Position numbers and translations under genes: made by a program
Part shown: piece by piece, positions 24,091 through 32,716 of the stretch
Layout: each line of letters opens with the position of its first letter
Numbering within the stretch: the stretch's first letter is position 1
Notes under the pieces: generated by a model
Database searches by the model: none
Told to the model about the DNA's origin: nothing
The model's input: only the letters and a program-made list of their open reading frames with translations
NCBI RefSeq assembly: GCF_042675915.1
Contig: NZ_JBHTKL010000001.1
Span: forward strand, 496,001-560,000
DNA length: 64,000 bases
Reading direction: 5' to 3'
Source: Thalassobacillus_A hwangdonensis
GTDB taxonomy: Bacteria > Bacillota > Bacilli > Bacillales > Halobacillaceae

Positions 24091-25800
24091 TCAAGTTGTT
24101 TTCAGCTTTTTGATGAAAGCGGGGTCCGGTGTCACGAATAACGTCTGCTGATGGTCATAAATAACATAACCGGGCTTTGCTCCGGAAGGTTTTTTGACAT
24201 GTTTGATCATCGTATAATCGACCGGGACAGAGGAAGACTTGCTTGATTTACTGAAGTTCGCAGCGAGTTGGGCCGCTTCAAACAACGTATCCTCGGAAGG
24301 GTCGCTTGATTTGATCACTACATGCGAGCCTGGGATATCCTTGGTGTGAAGCCATATATCATTTTTGGCTGCCATCCGGTTCGTCAGATGTTCGTTCTGC
24401 TTATTATTTCTGCCGACATAGATCGTTGTTCCGTCACTGGATTCATAGATTTCAGGCTGTGGGACGCTGGATTTGGATTTTTTCTTGCGGTTTTGCACTT
24501 TCTTTTTAAGATAGCCTTCTTCCCTCAGCTCTTCTCTGATTTCTTCAATATCCATCTCGCGTGCGCTTTCCACCTGTTGGATCAACTGATCGAAGTAATG
24601 GATCTCTGTTTCCGCTTTTTTAATCTCTTCCTGGACGACCTGTTTGGATTTTTTCATTTTGTGATACGTCTGGAAATATGCCTGGGCATTTTCACTAGGT
24701 GTCTTATTCGGATTCAATTCGATCGTCATTTCACTTTGTTCAGGATCATAATAATCGATGACGTTGACAGATTCATCACCTTTTTTAACAAGGTGGAGGT
24801 GAGCAGTCAACAGCTCTCCGGCTTTTTGGTACACATCTGCTTTTTCCGCTTTTTTCAACGTCTGTTCATGTTTTTTGATCTTCCGTTTGTTTTTGTCTCT
24901 TTCGTTTTTCAGGAACCGATAGAGGTCTCCAGCCATTTGCTTGACACGATCCCGCTCCGCCTTGCCGGAATAATAGCTGTCCAGCATCTCACTGACCGTC
25001 GTGAATGTCTCTTTTTCATGATCCATCGTGGTCAGTGGCAGTACATAGAAAGCATCCTTATTGCCGTGATAGATTGCTGGCTCATATTTATGATGCTCCA
25101 GCGATTCTCTCAGCCACTCAAATGCTTTGAAATATGCTTCCTGGTTTCCAAGGTATGCTTTTGCTGCGATTTCCTTCGTAATCATCGGGGAGCAACCCAT
25201 CAATGTATCGAGAATCTGTTTGTCCATCTTGCCTGCGTTGAAGTCCAGCTTGCGCACAAATGATTCCGGCTCTAACTCAAGAGGGTTCCATTTTCCTTGA
25301 TCAGGTGGCAGGACATAAGGCTGTCCTGGCATTACCGTACGGTGACGGTTTTGTGACGGGGGCAGGTGTTTGATGCTATCAAGGATATGTCCCTTTTCAC
25401 CATCGGCCAACAGTATATTGCTGTGTTTACCCATCACTTCAATGATCAACGTTTTCTTTGATTCATCGCCAAGTTCATTCCGAGTTCTTACGTGGAATTT
25501 CACAATGCGTTCCATACTTACTTGTTCAATATCTTCGATGAACCCTCCGACTAGATGCTTACGAAGCAGCATACAAAGCATCGGTGGTTCTTTAGGATTC
25601 TCATAATTATCTTCTGTCAGATGGAATCGTGCGTAGTTAGGATGTGCAGAAAATAATAAGGAATGGTTTTTCCGATTGCTGCGGATTGTAAAAATCAGTT
25701 CTGTATCTGTAGGTTGATAAATTTTCATGATTCGCCCTGAGACGATCTGATTGCTGAGTTCATTGCTGATCGCTCGGGTGACGATACCGTCAAATGCCAT
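24091..25800 (-). CDS. rqcH: RqcH (YloA), Rqc2/NEMF-family ribosome quality-control protein
   Basis: Binds stalled 50S-peptidyl-tRNA and recruits tRNA-Ala to add a C-terminal alanine degron. 569 residues: NFACT-N (about 1-200), helical hairpin region and coiled coil (about 280-430), NFACT-R with DDIWLHTKDIPGSHVVIKS-like block near residues 455-475 (here NDIWLHTKD). Start ATG at 25800 follows AGAGGTGA; the seven-codon extension is not conserved. B. subtilis has the essential Asp97-Arg98 pair; here residues 97-98 read Glu-Arg (SMERIVKF). Surface adhesin labels (FbpA) are older names for this family. Confidence 0.94.
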   Translation of the reverse strand: MAFDGIVTRAISNELSNQIVSGRIMKIYQPTDTELIFTIRSNRKNHSLLFSAHPNYARFHLTEDNYENPKEPPMLCMLLRKHLVGGFIEDIEQVSMERIVKFHVRTRNELGDESKKTLIIEVMGKHSNILLADGEKGHILDSIKHLPPSQNRHRTVMPGQPYVLPPDQGKWNPLELEPESFVRKLDFNAGKMDKQILDTLMGCSPMITKEIAAKAYLGNQEAYFKAFEWLRESLEHHKYEPAIYHGNKDAFYVLPLTTMDHEKETFTTVSEMLDSYYSGKAERDRVKQMAGDLYRFLKNERDKNKRKIKKHEQTLKKAEKADVYQKAGELLTAHLHLVKKGDESVNVIDYYDPEQSEMTIELNPNKTPSENAQAYFQTYHKMKKSKQVVQEEIKKAETEIHYFDQLIQQVESAREMDIEEIREELREEGYLKKKVQNRKKKSKSSVPQPEIYESSDGTTIYVGRNNKQNEHLTNRMAAKNDIWLHTKDIPGSHVVIKSSDPSEDTLFEAAQLAANFSKSSKSSSVPVDYTMIKHVKKPSGAKPGYVIYDHQQTLFVTPDPAFIKKLKTT

Positions 25801-25824
25801 AGTTGTCACCTCTCCATGCAATAT

Positions 25825-25833
25825 AGTATAGCA
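25825..25833 (-). promoter_or_regulatory. Candidate extended -10 promoter of rqcH
   Basis: On the minus strand TGCTATACT (TGN plus TATACT) lies about 25 nt before the rqcH start; the -35 region is poor. Confidence 0.5.
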
Positions 25834-25917
25834 CGAGCAGACATGCTTACTCTATGGTCGTCCGTTAAATTATTGAAATCGATCCGTACCATTTTCTTAG
25901 GAGTCATCCGCCGATTT

Positions 25918-25926
25918 TGATAGAAT
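25918..25926 (+). promoter_or_regulatory. Candidate extended -10 promoter of yloC-remA-gmk-rpoZ
   Basis: TGATAGAAT (TGN plus TAGAAT) lies 37 nt before the yloC ATG, divergent from the rqcH promoter; no good -35. Confidence 0.4.
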
Positions 25927-25963
25927 GGTGATGGATACAAGATAAGGATTGGATGTGAACGTA

Positions 25964-26845
25964 ATGGTTACAAGTATGACTGGTTATGGTCGTTCTGTTT
26001 CACAAGTCGGGGACGGGAGGTTGACGGTCGAAGTCCGTTCGGTGAACCACCGTTTTCTTGATCTGTCCACGAAGATGCCAAGAAATCTATTATTCCTTGA
26101 AGATACGATGAAAAAGCTGGTAACCAATCATATTCTGCGCGGAAGAGTAGATATTTTTGTTACAATAGAGGGAAAGGATCTAGTAGAAAAGAAGCTTGAA
26201 GTGGACTGGGACCTGGTCGACCAATATGTGAAGCATCTCCAGGAAATTAAAGATCGGTACGACTTGACTGGTACCATGTCGATTGATATCGTTACAAAGT
26301 TGGAAGATCTTTTTCAAATACAGGAAGTGGATCAGGATGAAGAGCGAGTAAGAAAAGTGATCATCGACACGCTTGAAGATGCGTTGACTGTACTTACGAG
26401 CCTGCGTCAACAGGAAGGCGATGCTCTTCGGATCGACTTGGAGAAGCGACTGAAATCAGCTCACAGCCTTGTAGCAGAACTGGAGAAACGTCGAAAAATC
26501 GTCAGTGAAGATTACCGCGAACGAATCAAAACTAGAATAGAAGAATATGTGAGAGAAGATTGGAAGCTTGAGGATACACGAATCCTTCAGGAAGTCGCCC
26601 TGCTCGCAGAAAAAGGCGATATTTCCGAAGAAGTGACCAGGATGTATGCTCACCTTGATCTCTTCGCCAAAACGATGGAAGAACAAGGTTCAATCGGAAG
26701 AAGGCTTGATTTTGTCGTCCAGGAGATGCACCGGGAGGTCAACACGATCGGTTCAAAGTCGAATGATATGGAAATCAATCATGCGGTAGTGTCACTCAAA
26801 AGTGAAATTGAAAAAATGAAAGAACAAGTGCAAAATATAGAATAG
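25964..26845 (+). CDS. yloC: YicC/YloC family endoribonuclease
   Basis: 293-residue YicC-type protein; the family has metal-dependent endoribonuclease activity in E. coli. N-terminus SMTGYGRSV and VRSVNHRFLDLS are hallmarks; the C-terminal DUF1732 region has VQEMHREVNTIGSKSNDMEI. ATG at 25964 is chosen because homologues begin just before SMTGYGR and GGATGTGA gives a ribosome site; in-frame GTG (25955) and TTG (25949) are alternatives. Confidence 0.93.
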   Translation: MVTSMTGYGRSVSQVGDGRLTVEVRSVNHRFLDLSTKMPRNLLFLEDTMKKLVTNHILRGRVDIFVTIEGKDLVEKKLEVDWDLVDQYVKHLQEIKDRYDLTGTMSIDIVTKLEDLFQIQEVDQDEERVRKVIIDTLEDALTVLTSLRQQEGDALRIDLEKRLKSAHSLVAELEKRRKIVSEDYRERIKTRIEEYVREDWKLEDTRILQEVALLAEKGDISEEVTRMYAHLDLFAKTMEEQGSIGRRLDFVVQEMHREVNTIGSKSNDMEINHAVVSLKSEIEKMKEQVQNIE

Positions 26846-26928
26846 GATTGTGAATCCACTACTATTTCTCATATAATAGAACTATTGATAGGACACGTCG
26901 TTTATGGGTGTCGTTAGGAGGAGCCGTT

Positions 26929-27192
26929 TTGAGTCTAAAGTTGATCAACATCGGATTTGGAAATGTAGTTTCAGCAAACAGGATCATCTCCATCGTTTCA
27001 CCGGAGTCCGCTCCGATTAAACGTATTATTACCGTCGCGCGCGACAATAATAAATTAGTAGATGCTACATATGGCCGCCGCACACGTGCAGTCATCATCA
27101 CAGATAGTGATCATGTGGTATTATCGGCTGTACAGCCGGAAACGGTAGGTCAACGTGTGTTGAGCCACGAAGATATTTCGGATGAAAATTAG
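26929..27192 (+). CDS. remA: Extracellular matrix regulator RemA
   Basis: DNA-binding regulator of biofilm-matrix operons and osmoprotection genes in B. subtilis. 87 residues, beginning MSLKLINIGFGNVVSANRII from a TTG at 26929, six nt after TAGGAGGAG. IVSPESAPIKRII and ATYGRRTRAVIITDSDHVVLSAVQPETV are near-invariant. A seven-codon upstream extension is not conserved. Confidence 0.95.
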   Translation: MSLKLINIGFGNVVSANRIISIVSPESAPIKRIITVARDNNKLVDATYGRRTRAVIITDSDHVVLSAVQPETVGQRVLSHEDISDEN

Positions 27193-27203
27193 GAGGACTT
27201 GAA

Positions 27204-27824
27204 GTGATTGAAGAGAAGGGGATTTTATTTATCCTTTCCGGCCCATCAGGAGTCGGAAAGGGAACAGTGAGAAAGTCGCTGTTCGAACAATCGACGGACT
27301 TGCGTTATTCCGTTTCCATGACGACGCGCGGTCCTCGAGAAGGCGAAGTTGACGGTGTCGATTATTTTTTCAAGAGCCGTGATGAGTTTGAAAAGCTTAT
27401 TTCCGAAGGGAAAATGCTTGAACACGCAGAGTATGTAGGCAACTATTATGGAACGCCACGTGACTATGTGGAAGAGACGCTTGAAAGTGGCAGGGACGTT
27501 TTCCTTGAAATAGAAGTACAAGGCGCACTACAAGTGAAAGAGAATTTCCCACAAGGAGTATTCATATTCCTTATTCCGCCAAGTCTTGAAGAATTGAAAG
27601 ACAGGATTGTAAGCCGTGGTACTGAAACAGAAGAAAAAGTGAAAAACCGACTTCGGACCGCAAAAGAAGAGATCGACATGATGGATGCATATGACTACGT
27701 GGTCGTTAATGATGAAATTGATAACGCTGTGAAAAAAGTGCAGTCTATCGTCGTCAGTGAACATTGCAAACGGGAAAGAGTCGCAAAACAATATAAGAAA
27801 GCATTGGAGGCAGGTCAATCATGA
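27204..27824 (+). CDS. gmk: Guanylate kinase
   Basis: Phosphorylates GMP/dGMP. 206 residues; P-loop GPSGVGKGT at 13-21, GMP-binding SVSMTTRGPREGEVDGVDYFF, and lid RLRTAKEE. GTG start at 27204 after AGGAGGA, 11 nt downstream of remA. The stop overlaps the rpoZ start. Confidence 0.97.
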   Translation: MIEEKGILFILSGPSGVGKGTVRKSLFEQSTDLRYSVSMTTRGPREGEVDGVDYFFKSRDEFEKLISEGKMLEHAEYVGNYYGTPRDYVEETLESGRDVFLEIEVQGALQVKENFPQGVFIFLIPPSLEELKDRIVSRGTETEEKVKNRLRTAKEEIDMMDAYDYVVVNDEIDNAVKKVQSIVVSEHCKRERVAKQYKKALEAGQS

Positions 27825-28039
27825 TGTTAGAACCATCTATCGATTCCCTACAGAAAAAAATCAAATCCAAGTACACGCTTGTAACTCTATCTGCTCGTCG
27901 TGCACGCGAATTGCAGCAGGAAGGAATCCCGATGATCGAAAACCCTACTTCACACAAATTCGTTGGAGTGGCGCTCGAAGAGATTCAGGACGGAAAGCTG
28001 GACTACAGCTTTTCAGAAAATATTCAAGAACGTCAATAA
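27821..28039 (+). CDS. rpoZ: DNA-directed RNA polymerase subunit omega
   Basis: 72-residue omega subunit that assists RNA polymerase assembly. IDSLQKKIKSKYTLVTLSARRARELQ is the conserved N-terminal block, with HKFVGVALEEIQDGKL near the end. ATG at 27821 overlaps the gmk stop (ATGA); the adjacent ATG at 27824 is equally possible. Confidence 0.94.
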   Translation: MMLEPSIDSLQKKIKSKYTLVTLSARRARELQQEGIPMIENPTSHKFVGVALEEIQDGKLDYSFSENIQERQ

Positions 28040-28060
28040 ATCAAACGAAAATCAAAGGAA

Positions 28061-28100
28061 AAAGCCGCGCGTAATGACCATTGCAGCGCGGCTTTCCTTG
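28061..28100 (+). terminator. Hairpin after rpoZ
   Basis: 10-bp perfect stem AAAGCCGCGC / GCGCGGCTTT (28061-28070 and 28086-28095); the U-tract is short and interrupted. Confidence 0.6.
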
Positions 28101-28137
28101 TAACGTTAGAAAACGTTTTATAGTTGGAGGCGATTAC

Positions 28138-29343
28138 ATGCTGAAAGGTAAAAGAATCTTATTAGGTGTATCTGGAGGAATCGCAGTCTATAAAGCAAGT
28201 GCCCTTACGAGTAAGCTTGTACAGGCTGGGGCAGAGGTACGGGTCATCATGACGGATAGTGCAAGGGAATTCGTCACGCCTCTTACATTCCAGGCATTAT
28301 CGAGAAATCCTGTTTATACAGATACGTTCGACGAAAAAGATCCGCAGAACATCGCACATATCGACCTTGCTGACTGGGCGGACCTGATCCTCATTGCACC
28401 CGCAACAGCGAATATCCTAGGTAAAATGGCAAATGGAATTGCAGATGACATGCTTTCCACTACCTTGCTTGCGACAGAAGCTCCAGTCTATGTGGCTCCG
28501 GCTATGAATGTACATATGTATGCCCACCCCGCTGTGAAGAAGAACATGCAGACGCTCGAAGCATGGGGGTACCGCTTCATTGAACCGGGAGACGGCTATT
28601 TGGCCTGTGGATATGTCGGGAAGGGTCGCCTTGAAGAACCGGAAACCATCGTGGAAGTACTTGCTGGAGAAGTAGCTAAGGACAGGTGGCTTACTGGTAA
28701 GAAGGTGCTGATCACAGCAGGTCCTACCCAGGAAAAAATCGATCCCGTCCGTTATTTCACTAATCCATCTTCAGGGAAAATGGGGTTTGCATTAGCAACG
28801 GCAGCAGCCCACCTTGGAGCTGAAGTCACGTTGATTGCAGGACCTGTTTCGTTGGAAACTCCAGCCGGGGTGAACCGCGTCGATGTCGTGTCAGCAGAGG
28901 ATATGTTCAGGGAAGTCGATCTGCGGTTTAACGAGCATGACATCATAATCAAGTCTGCTGCAGTTGCGGATTATCGACCGAAGCTGACTTATGAAGACAA
29001 AATGAAGAAACAGCCTGGCAATTATAGGCTCGAGATGGAACGTACCACCGATATTTTACAGACGATTGGACAAAAGAAGACGCACCAGTTCCTGTTGGGA
29101 TTTGCAGCTGAAACCGTCGACGCCATCGAATATGGCAAGAAGAAAATGAAAAAGAAGAACCTCGATGCCATCGTTGTAAACAATGTGAAGGAAGACGGTG
29201 CGGGGTTCGGTCATGATACGAATACAGCAACCTACATCGACCGACAATTACAGGAGCACCCTTTGCCGAAAATGCCTAAGACTCAATTGGCTGATGAAAT
29301 TTTCCGTCTGATGAAACATGACATTACAGGTGATGTCCATTGA
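28138..29343 (+). CDS. coaBC: Bifunctional phosphopantothenoylcysteine decarboxylase / phosphopantothenate--cysteine ligase
   Basis: Two consecutive steps of coenzyme A synthesis. 401 residues. The N-terminal flavoprotein CoaC domain (about 1-185) has catalytic His74 in AHIDLADWAD and the ATANILGKMANGIADDM motif. The C-terminal CoaB domain (about 190-401) has VLITAGPTQEKIDPVRYFTN and the Lys in KMKKQPG. ATG at 28138 after GGAGGCGAT; upstream frame overlaps the terminator and is not coding. Confidence 0.96.
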   Translation: MLKGKRILLGVSGGIAVYKASALTSKLVQAGAEVRVIMTDSAREFVTPLTFQALSRNPVYTDTFDEKDPQNIAHIDLADWADLILIAPATANILGKMANGIADDMLSTTLLATEAPVYVAPAMNVHMYAHPAVKKNMQTLEAWGYRFIEPGDGYLACGYVGKGRLEEPETIVEVLAGEVAKDRWLTGKKVLITAGPTQEKIDPVRYFTNPSSGKMGFALATAAAHLGAEVTLIAGPVSLETPAGVNRVDVVSAEDMFREVDLRFNEHDIIIKSAAVADYRPKLTYEDKMKKQPGNYRLEMERTTDILQTIGQKKTHQFLLGFAAETVDAIEYGKKKMKKKNLDAIVVNNVKEDGAGFGHDTNTATYIDRQLQEHPLPKMPKTQLADEIFRLMKHDITGDVH

Positions 29344-31748
29344 ATATAGCCAGAGTGATTGTCGATGTACCATCTTTTCAGACCAATCGTCCATTTGACT
29401 ACCGCATCCCTGACAGGTACGAAGGGGTCATCCAACCCGGAATGAGAGTGATCGTACCATTCGGACCCAGGAAAATCCTTGGATATGTGGTCGGTCTGAC
29501 AGATGAAACGGATCTCAATAGATTGAAGCCGGTGGAAGAACTGCTTGATCTGCAGCCTGTACTTACAACTGAGTTACTGGGCCTTGGAGATTGGATGGCG
29601 GAGCAGACTTTGAGCTTTCGTATCTCCGCACTGCAGGTCATGCTTCCACAAGTATTGAAGGCAAAATATAAAAAAGAAGTGTGGAGAAACGAAGGGGAAG
29701 ATCTGCCTGAACAGTTCGAGCGTTTATTCGCAGGAAGAGATGGGATCGATTTCACTGAGTTCGAACGTTCAGGCATCAGTTATCATCAGCTTCAAAAACT
29801 GGTGCAGGATGGTTCGATAGAAATTGAGTACATCGTGAAAAGCAAAGAGTCCAAAAAGACGACCCCGATGATTCAGCCTGCCAAAAGCCCGATCGAATTG
29901 GAAGAAGCATTGGTCGACCTCACGAAATCGGCACATAAGCAAAGGGATCTTATCGAGCACTTCATTTCAGAACCGGAACCTGTCCCGAAAAAGCTGCTGG
30001 TGGAGTCATTCCAGACGACTGCAAGTACGATTAAGACATTGATGGATAAAGGGCTTTTAGAACAATTCAATCAGGAAATCTACCGTGATCCGTACAAAAA
30101 CCGATCGTTTGAACGTACCGAGGCGTTTGAACTGACCGAGGAGCAGGAAGAAGCGATTGCACCGATCCTCGATGTGTTAGAGAAGAAACAACATGAAGTG
30201 ATGCTGCTACATGGCGTTACCGGCAGCGGAAAGACAGAGGTGTACCTGCAATCGATCCAGCAGGTCATCGATCAGGGGATGGAAGCAATCATGCTCGTTC
30301 CTGAAATTGCATTGACTCCGATGATGGTGGAACGGTTCAAAGGAAGGTTCGGCTCACGAGTGGCTGTTTTACACAGTGCGTTATCTGCGGGTGAAAAGTA
30401 TGATGAATGGCGCAGGATCCAGCGTGGAGAGGTCCAGGTGGTTGTCGGTGCAAGGTCTGCGATTTTTGCTCCTTTCACTAAGTTAGGCATCATCATCATT
30501 GATGAGGAACATGAGACAAGCTACAAGCAGGAAGAGAACCCCAGGTATCATGCCAGGGATGTAGCGGTTTACAGGGGGGAACAGCATCACTGTCCAGTCA
30601 TCCTTGGAAGTGCTACTCCGAGCCTGGAGACATTTGCCCGTGCGAAGAAAGGCAATTATCGGATGCTCTCACTTACGAAGAGGATGAATGAAGCCAGCAT
30701 GCCAGAAGTGGAACTGATCGATATGAGAGAAGAGCTCCATGCGGGTAACCGATCGATGTTCTCAAGAGTGTTGAAAGAAAAAATTGAAGATAGACTGGCA
30801 AAAAAAGAACAAGTCGTGCTTTTCCTGAACAGACGTGGGTACTCCACATTTGTCATGTGCAGAGACTGTGGGTTCGTCATCGAATGTCCGCATTGTGACA
30901 TTACGATGACGTATCACCGTAAACAGGAGTCACTTAAGTGTCACTACTGCTCCCATGAAGTTTCCATGCCTAGTGAATGCCCTGAATGTGAAAGTGATTC
31001 GATCCGGTATTTCGGTACAGGTACCCAGAAAGTCGAAGAAGTATTACAGCAGCTCTTGCCTGAAGCACGTGTCGTTCGGATGGATGTGGATACGACAAGA
31101 AGAAAAGGTGCGCATGAAAAGCTGCTCGGTGAATTTGGCCGGGGAGAAGCGGATATTCTGTTAGGTACGCAAATGATCGCCAAAGGGCTCGATTTTCAGA
31201 ATGTAACTTTAGTCGGTGTCATGACCGCTGATTCATTGTTGAATATTCCTGATTTCCGTTCAGCAGAGAAAACCTTCCAGCTCCTTACACAGGTCAGCGG
31301 ACGAGCGGGAAGGCACACAAAACCGGGCGAAGTCATCGTCCAGACCTACACTCCCGAACATTACAGCATCGAACTTGCAAGTACCTACGATTACCATCAA
31401 TTTTTCAACCAGGAAATGCAGCTGCGGAAGGCGTTCCGTTATCCGCCGTACTATTTCATCACTCTAGTAACTGTGTCTCATCCGAACCAACTGAAAGTGC
31501 AGGAAGTGACACAGAAAATCGTCGCCTTCATGCGTTCGAAACTTTCCGAGGAGAGTGTGACCCTCGGTCCGACGCCTTCCGCGTTGACCAGAATCAAAAA
31601 TAGATATCGATACCAATGCATGATAAAATACAAACATGAACCTGAGCAGCGGAAATTGTTGAAACGGATCTTACAGTATTATGAGGATGAGTTGAAACAG
31701 GACCAGCTTCAAATCTCGATCGACTTTCAACCATACCAGCTGATGTAA
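29340..31748 (+). CDS. priA: Primosomal protein N' (replication restart helicase PriA)
   Basis: 3'-5' helicase that reloads DnaB-type helicase at collapsed forks. 802 residues: N-terminal fork-binding domain, Walker A GVTGSGKT at 292-299, DEEH at 388-391, zinc cysteine cluster around CRDCGFVIECPHCD, CHYC and CPEC, and motif V/VI (GTQMIAKGLDFQ, QVSGRAGR). TTG start at 29340 overlaps the coaBC stop by 4 nt, after AGGTGATG. In B. subtilis def follows; here fmt follows directly. Confidence 0.96.
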   Translation: MNIARVIVDVPSFQTNRPFDYRIPDRYEGVIQPGMRVIVPFGPRKILGYVVGLTDETDLNRLKPVEELLDLQPVLTTELLGLGDWMAEQTLSFRISALQVMLPQVLKAKYKKEVWRNEGEDLPEQFERLFAGRDGIDFTEFERSGISYHQLQKLVQDGSIEIEYIVKSKESKKTTPMIQPAKSPIELEEALVDLTKSAHKQRDLIEHFISEPEPVPKKLLVESFQTTASTIKTLMDKGLLEQFNQEIYRDPYKNRSFERTEAFELTEEQEEAIAPILDVLEKKQHEVMLLHGVTGSGKTEVYLQSIQQVIDQGMEAIMLVPEIALTPMMVERFKGRFGSRVAVLHSALSAGEKYDEWRRIQRGEVQVVVGARSAIFAPFTKLGIIIIDEEHETSYKQEENPRYHARDVAVYRGEQHHCPVILGSATPSLETFARAKKGNYRMLSLTKRMNEASMPEVELIDMREELHAGNRSMFSRVLKEKIEDRLAKKEQVVLFLNRRGYSTFVMCRDCGFVIECPHCDITMTYHRKQESLKCHYCSHEVSMPSECPECESDSIRYFGTGTQKVEEVLQQLLPEARVVRMDVDTTRRKGAHEKLLGEFGRGEADILLGTQMIAKGLDFQNVTLVGVMTADSLLNIPDFRSAEKTFQLLTQVSGRAGRHTKPGEVIVQTYTPEHYSIELASTYDYHQFFNQEMQLRKAFRYPPYYFITLVTVSHPNQLKVQEVTQKIVAFMRSKLSEESVTLGPTPSALTRIKNRYRYQCMIKYKHEPEQRKLLKRILQYYEDELKQDQLQISIDFQPYQLM

Positions 31749-31765
31749 GAGAGGAGTTACTAGTC

Positions 31766-32716
31766 ATGACGACAAAAATAGCATTTATGGGTACACCGGA
31801 TTTTGCAGTGCCTGTATTGGAACAAATCATCGAAGACGGATACGAAGTAGTCGTAGTCGTGACACAGCCGGATCGTCCTAAAGGAAGGAAGCGTGTGCTG
31901 ACACCACCTCCAGTGAAAGAGGCGGCAGTAAACCATGGCATACCGGTTTTCCAACCTGAAAAAATTAAGAACGAATATGAAAAGGTGTTGGAATATCAGC
32001 CTGACCTGATTGTAACGGCAGCTTTCGGTCAGATTTTGCCGAAGAAGCTTCTTGAAGCCCCTGAATTTGGTTGTATCAATGTGCACGCCTCGTTATTGCC
32101 TGAACTTAGAGGTGGAGCACCGATCCACTATTCGATTATCCAGGGTAAGAAAGAAACGGGAGTTACGATCATGTATATGGTGGAGAAGCTGGACGCAGGT
32201 GACATGCTTTCCCGAATCAAGGTGCCGATCGAAGAACATGATCATGTAGGTACACTGCATGATAAGCTTTCTATCGCAGGTGCAAAGCTATTGCATGAGA
32301 CTTTACCTAAACTCCTCAATGGTGAAATCACCCCGGAAGTTCAGGACGAAAGTAAAGTGACCTTCGCCTCCAACATTAAACGGGATCAGGAAAGAATCGA
32401 CTGGACCCGTAATGCTTCGGCAATCTATGACCACATCAGAGGTCTCCACCCTTGGCCAGTGGCATTTACTTCCTACAATGGGAAACCGATGAAAGTATGG
32501 TGGGGAGAAAAAGTCGGGGCAATTAAGGAAGGCACTCCTGGAGAGATCATCGACATCCAGGAAGACGGCTTTGTCGTAGCAACGGGAGATGGCAATGGTA
32601 TAAAAATAACCGACCTGCAGCCATCAGGGAAAAAACGGATGGCGGCTGTGGACTTTCTGAACGGGGCAGGAAGCAGCATGAACGTTGGAGAGAAGTTAGG
32701 AGAATCCCATGAGTAA
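31766..32716 (+). CDS. fmt: Methionyl-tRNA formyltransferase
   Basis: Formylates initiator Met-tRNA. 316 residues: formyltransferase core with FMGTPDFAVPVLE, catalytic NVHASLLPELRGGAPIH and MVEKLDAGDM, plus a C-terminal OB-like domain. ATG after AAGAGAGGAG, 17 nt beyond priA, leaving no room for the usual def gene. Overlaps rsmB by 8 nt. Confidence 0.96.
   Translation: MTTKIAFMGTPDFAVPVLEQIIEDGYEVVVVVTQPDRPKGRKRVLTPPPVKEAAVNHGIPVFQPEKIKNEYEKVLEYQPDLIVTAAFGQILPKKLLEAPEFGCINVHASLLPELRGGAPIHYSIIQGKKETGVTIMYMVEKLDAGDMLSRIKVPIEEHDHVGTLHDKLSIAGAKLLHETLPKLLNGEITPEVQDESKVTFASNIKRDQERIDWTRNASAIYDHIRGLHPWPVAFTSYNGKPMKVWWGEKVGAIKEGTPGEIIDIQEDGFVVATGDGNGIKITDLQPSGKKRMAAVDFLNGAGSSMNVGEKLGESHE

Noticed and set aside
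24322..25263. 313-codon open frame on the plus strand
   Set aside because: Lies wholly antisense to rqcH, whose protein has clear homology; the frame has no recognisable domain and no ribosome site.
28098..28125. cre-like AAAACGTTTTAT before coaBC
   Set aside because: Three or more mismatches at key positions and no metabolic reason for CcpA control of coenzyme A synthesis.
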